NCBI GenBank assembly: GCA_003542325.1
Contig: DPKV01000231.1
Span: 1 to 7,545, forward strand
Length of the DNA stretch: 7,545 nucleotides
Direction of reading: 5' to 3'
Origin: Anaerolineaceae bacterium
Lineage (GTDB): Bacteria > Chloroflexota > Anaerolineae > Anaerolineales > Anaerolineaceae
The position numbers and the translations under genes are program-made. Of this stretch, positions 6,720 to 7,545 are shown piece by piece. The notes under the pieces are model-generated. The model searched no databases. It was not told where the DNA came from and saw only the letters and a list, made by a program, of their open reading frames with translations. The first letter of the stretch is position 1, and every line of letters starts with the position of its first letter.

Positions 6720-7545
6720 ATGAAAAAAAGACTAGGAAAACTTCCCGGCTGGATTGCCATTGCGATCATCACCCTGCTCAACGCCCTTTGGATATTTTGG
6801 GGGATGGGCGAGTCATTTTACGAGGGCTGGGGGGGTTGAGGGGAGCTTTTGGTTCATCTGTCTTGTCTTTGGTGTCGCGGCAATGCTTTTCTCGGTCGCT
6901 GCAATCCGTTGGCCCACTGTTGGCGGGGGAATCCTGATGGCGGCAGGCCTGGCTTTTGCAATCTGGTGGCTGGCGCCGGGCATCGAGAACGGCTTTTATA
7001 CGCTGTCAACCGTGATAGGGCGTTTATTCCTGTCGGCTGGGTTTGCACTGGTCGGTCTTTTATTCATCCTGGATGGACGGTTCAATCCCCGCCAGGAGAA
7101 TACGGAAAAGCCCTGGGTTCTGCGGCACCTCCGGATGATCCTGGCCATCGGTGTCCCCACTTTAACCGCACTGATTATGTTCGCAGTCAACCTCCCGACC
7201 GTCCTCACCCGTGTGGATGACGGAGACCGGTCAGCCCGGTTGATCGAGGGTAACCGTGTCAGCCTGGTTTGGCGCTGACCGGCCCTGGCTGGAACTGGAA
7301 ACAGGATTACGGAGGTTACCCAAGCTGGCGGGCGTTGGCGGTTTACGGTGTGGACCCGGTCGGGTTGGCGACGGATGCCAAATCCGATCTCATCGCCACC
7401 GAAGCGGATATGGCTGCCACGGGATTATGCGCCTACCTTACGGAAGACGGCACCGCCCTGTCGGACACCCCGCTTTACATCTGGCGGATGCCCGCCGTGA
7501 ACGAACTGGCTCGTTCTCTGAGCCTGCACAACGAAAACGCCGGAT
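6720..7545 (+). pseudogene. Multi-pass membrane protein gene with two frameshifts, 3' end outside window
   Basis: From ATG 6720 the frame gives 39 residues (start 'MKKRLGKLPGWIAIAI', first membrane helix) and stops at TGA 6837-6839. The same protein clearly continues in the next frame to TGA 7276-7278, then returns to the first frame to the window end. Removing one G from the seven-G run at 6829-6835 and adding one G near 7271-7272 restores one open frame. The repaired protein has membrane helices about 10-28, 43-61, 66-84, 100-117 and 138-157, then a soluble part. It resembles membrane proteins with a C-terminal soluble domain that I associate with Anaerolineae; I cannot name the family. The ribosome binding site is weak (CGGAA). 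It is divergent from the GGT-like gene. Both indels fall in G runs, which fits sequencing error as well as true decay. As written, only a short truncated peptide would be made. Confidence 0.7.
7254..7545 (+). other. Soluble-domain segment of the broken membrane-protein gene
   Basis: This stretch is open in the frame of ATG 6720 from 7254 to the window end, with no start of its own at a useful place. From about 7263 it reads as ordinary protein: 'GPGWNWKQDYGGYPSW', 'IATEADMAATGLCAYL', 'DTPLYIWRMP' and 'NELARSLSLHNENAG'. Trp, Gly and Tyr richness and the 'WRMP..NE..RSL' pattern faintly recall the 'LPT..E' pattern of DUF1566/Lcl-type or formylglycine-generating-like domains. That match is weak and from memory. 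By topology after an odd number of helices with the N-terminus inside, it would lie outside the cell. It supports the frameshift reading because it is coding-like but cannot be reached from either upstream frame without a shift. Confidence 0.6.

Noticed and set aside
6828..6839. Programmed -1 frameshift at the G GGG GGT heptamer
   Set aside because: The downstream coding frame needs a +1 (or -2) shift, not -1, and a second opposite shift is needed further on. Indels explain both.

Overview
The window looks like chromosomal DNA from a Chloroflexota bacterium, most probably class Anaerolineae. This is an inference from gene style. The clues are a PTS-independent-looking sugar operon with a GH4 phospho-glycosidase and a BadF-type kinase, a single-pass protein whose outer half combines an SH3-like domain with a beta-sandwich ending in an '(F/M)DNF-V' motif, and a membrane protein of a type I associate with that class. 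Coding regions are moderately GC-rich. The intergenic stretch at 4720-4954 is strikingly AT-rich. No RNA genes, CRISPR arrays, insertion sequences or phage genes were seen.

Region 1 (1-2598, + strand) is the 3' part of a sugar-metabolism operon. It holds the C-terminus of a GH4 6-phospho-beta-glucosidase-type enzyme, a BadF/BadG-type sugar kinase resembling N-acetylglucosamine kinase, and a DegT/DnrJ/EryC1/StrS-type PLP aminotransferase. The first two genes overlap (TTG start inside the TGA stop context). The third follows 29 bases later with a strong ribosome binding site. A 12-bp hairpin with a T-rich tail (2618-2660) ends the operon and separates it from a convergent gene.

Region 2 (2671-4719, - strand) is a single 682-residue protein. 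It has an N-terminal four-cysteine zinc ribbon, a helical/coiled-coil cytoplasmic part, one membrane helix, then an SH3-like domain and a beta-rich C-terminal domain outside the cell. A near-consensus promoter (TTTACA, 17 bp, TATAAA) lies 64 bases upstream. The function is unknown.

Region 3 (4955-6640, - strand) encodes a cytoplasmic gamma-glutamyltransferase-like Ntn-hydrolase of the YwrD type. The nucleophile Thr and oxyanion glycines are kept, but most residues that hold a gamma-glutamyl group in E. coli GGT are replaced, so its substrate may differ.

Region 4 (6720-7545, + strand, runs off the window) is divergent from region 3, with -10 elements for the two directions overlapping. It encodes a membrane protein with about five helices followed by a soluble domain. 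The frame is broken twice by apparent single-base indels in or beside G runs (+1 near 6829-6835, -1 near 7271-7272). Either the gene is a recent pseudogene or these are sequence errors.
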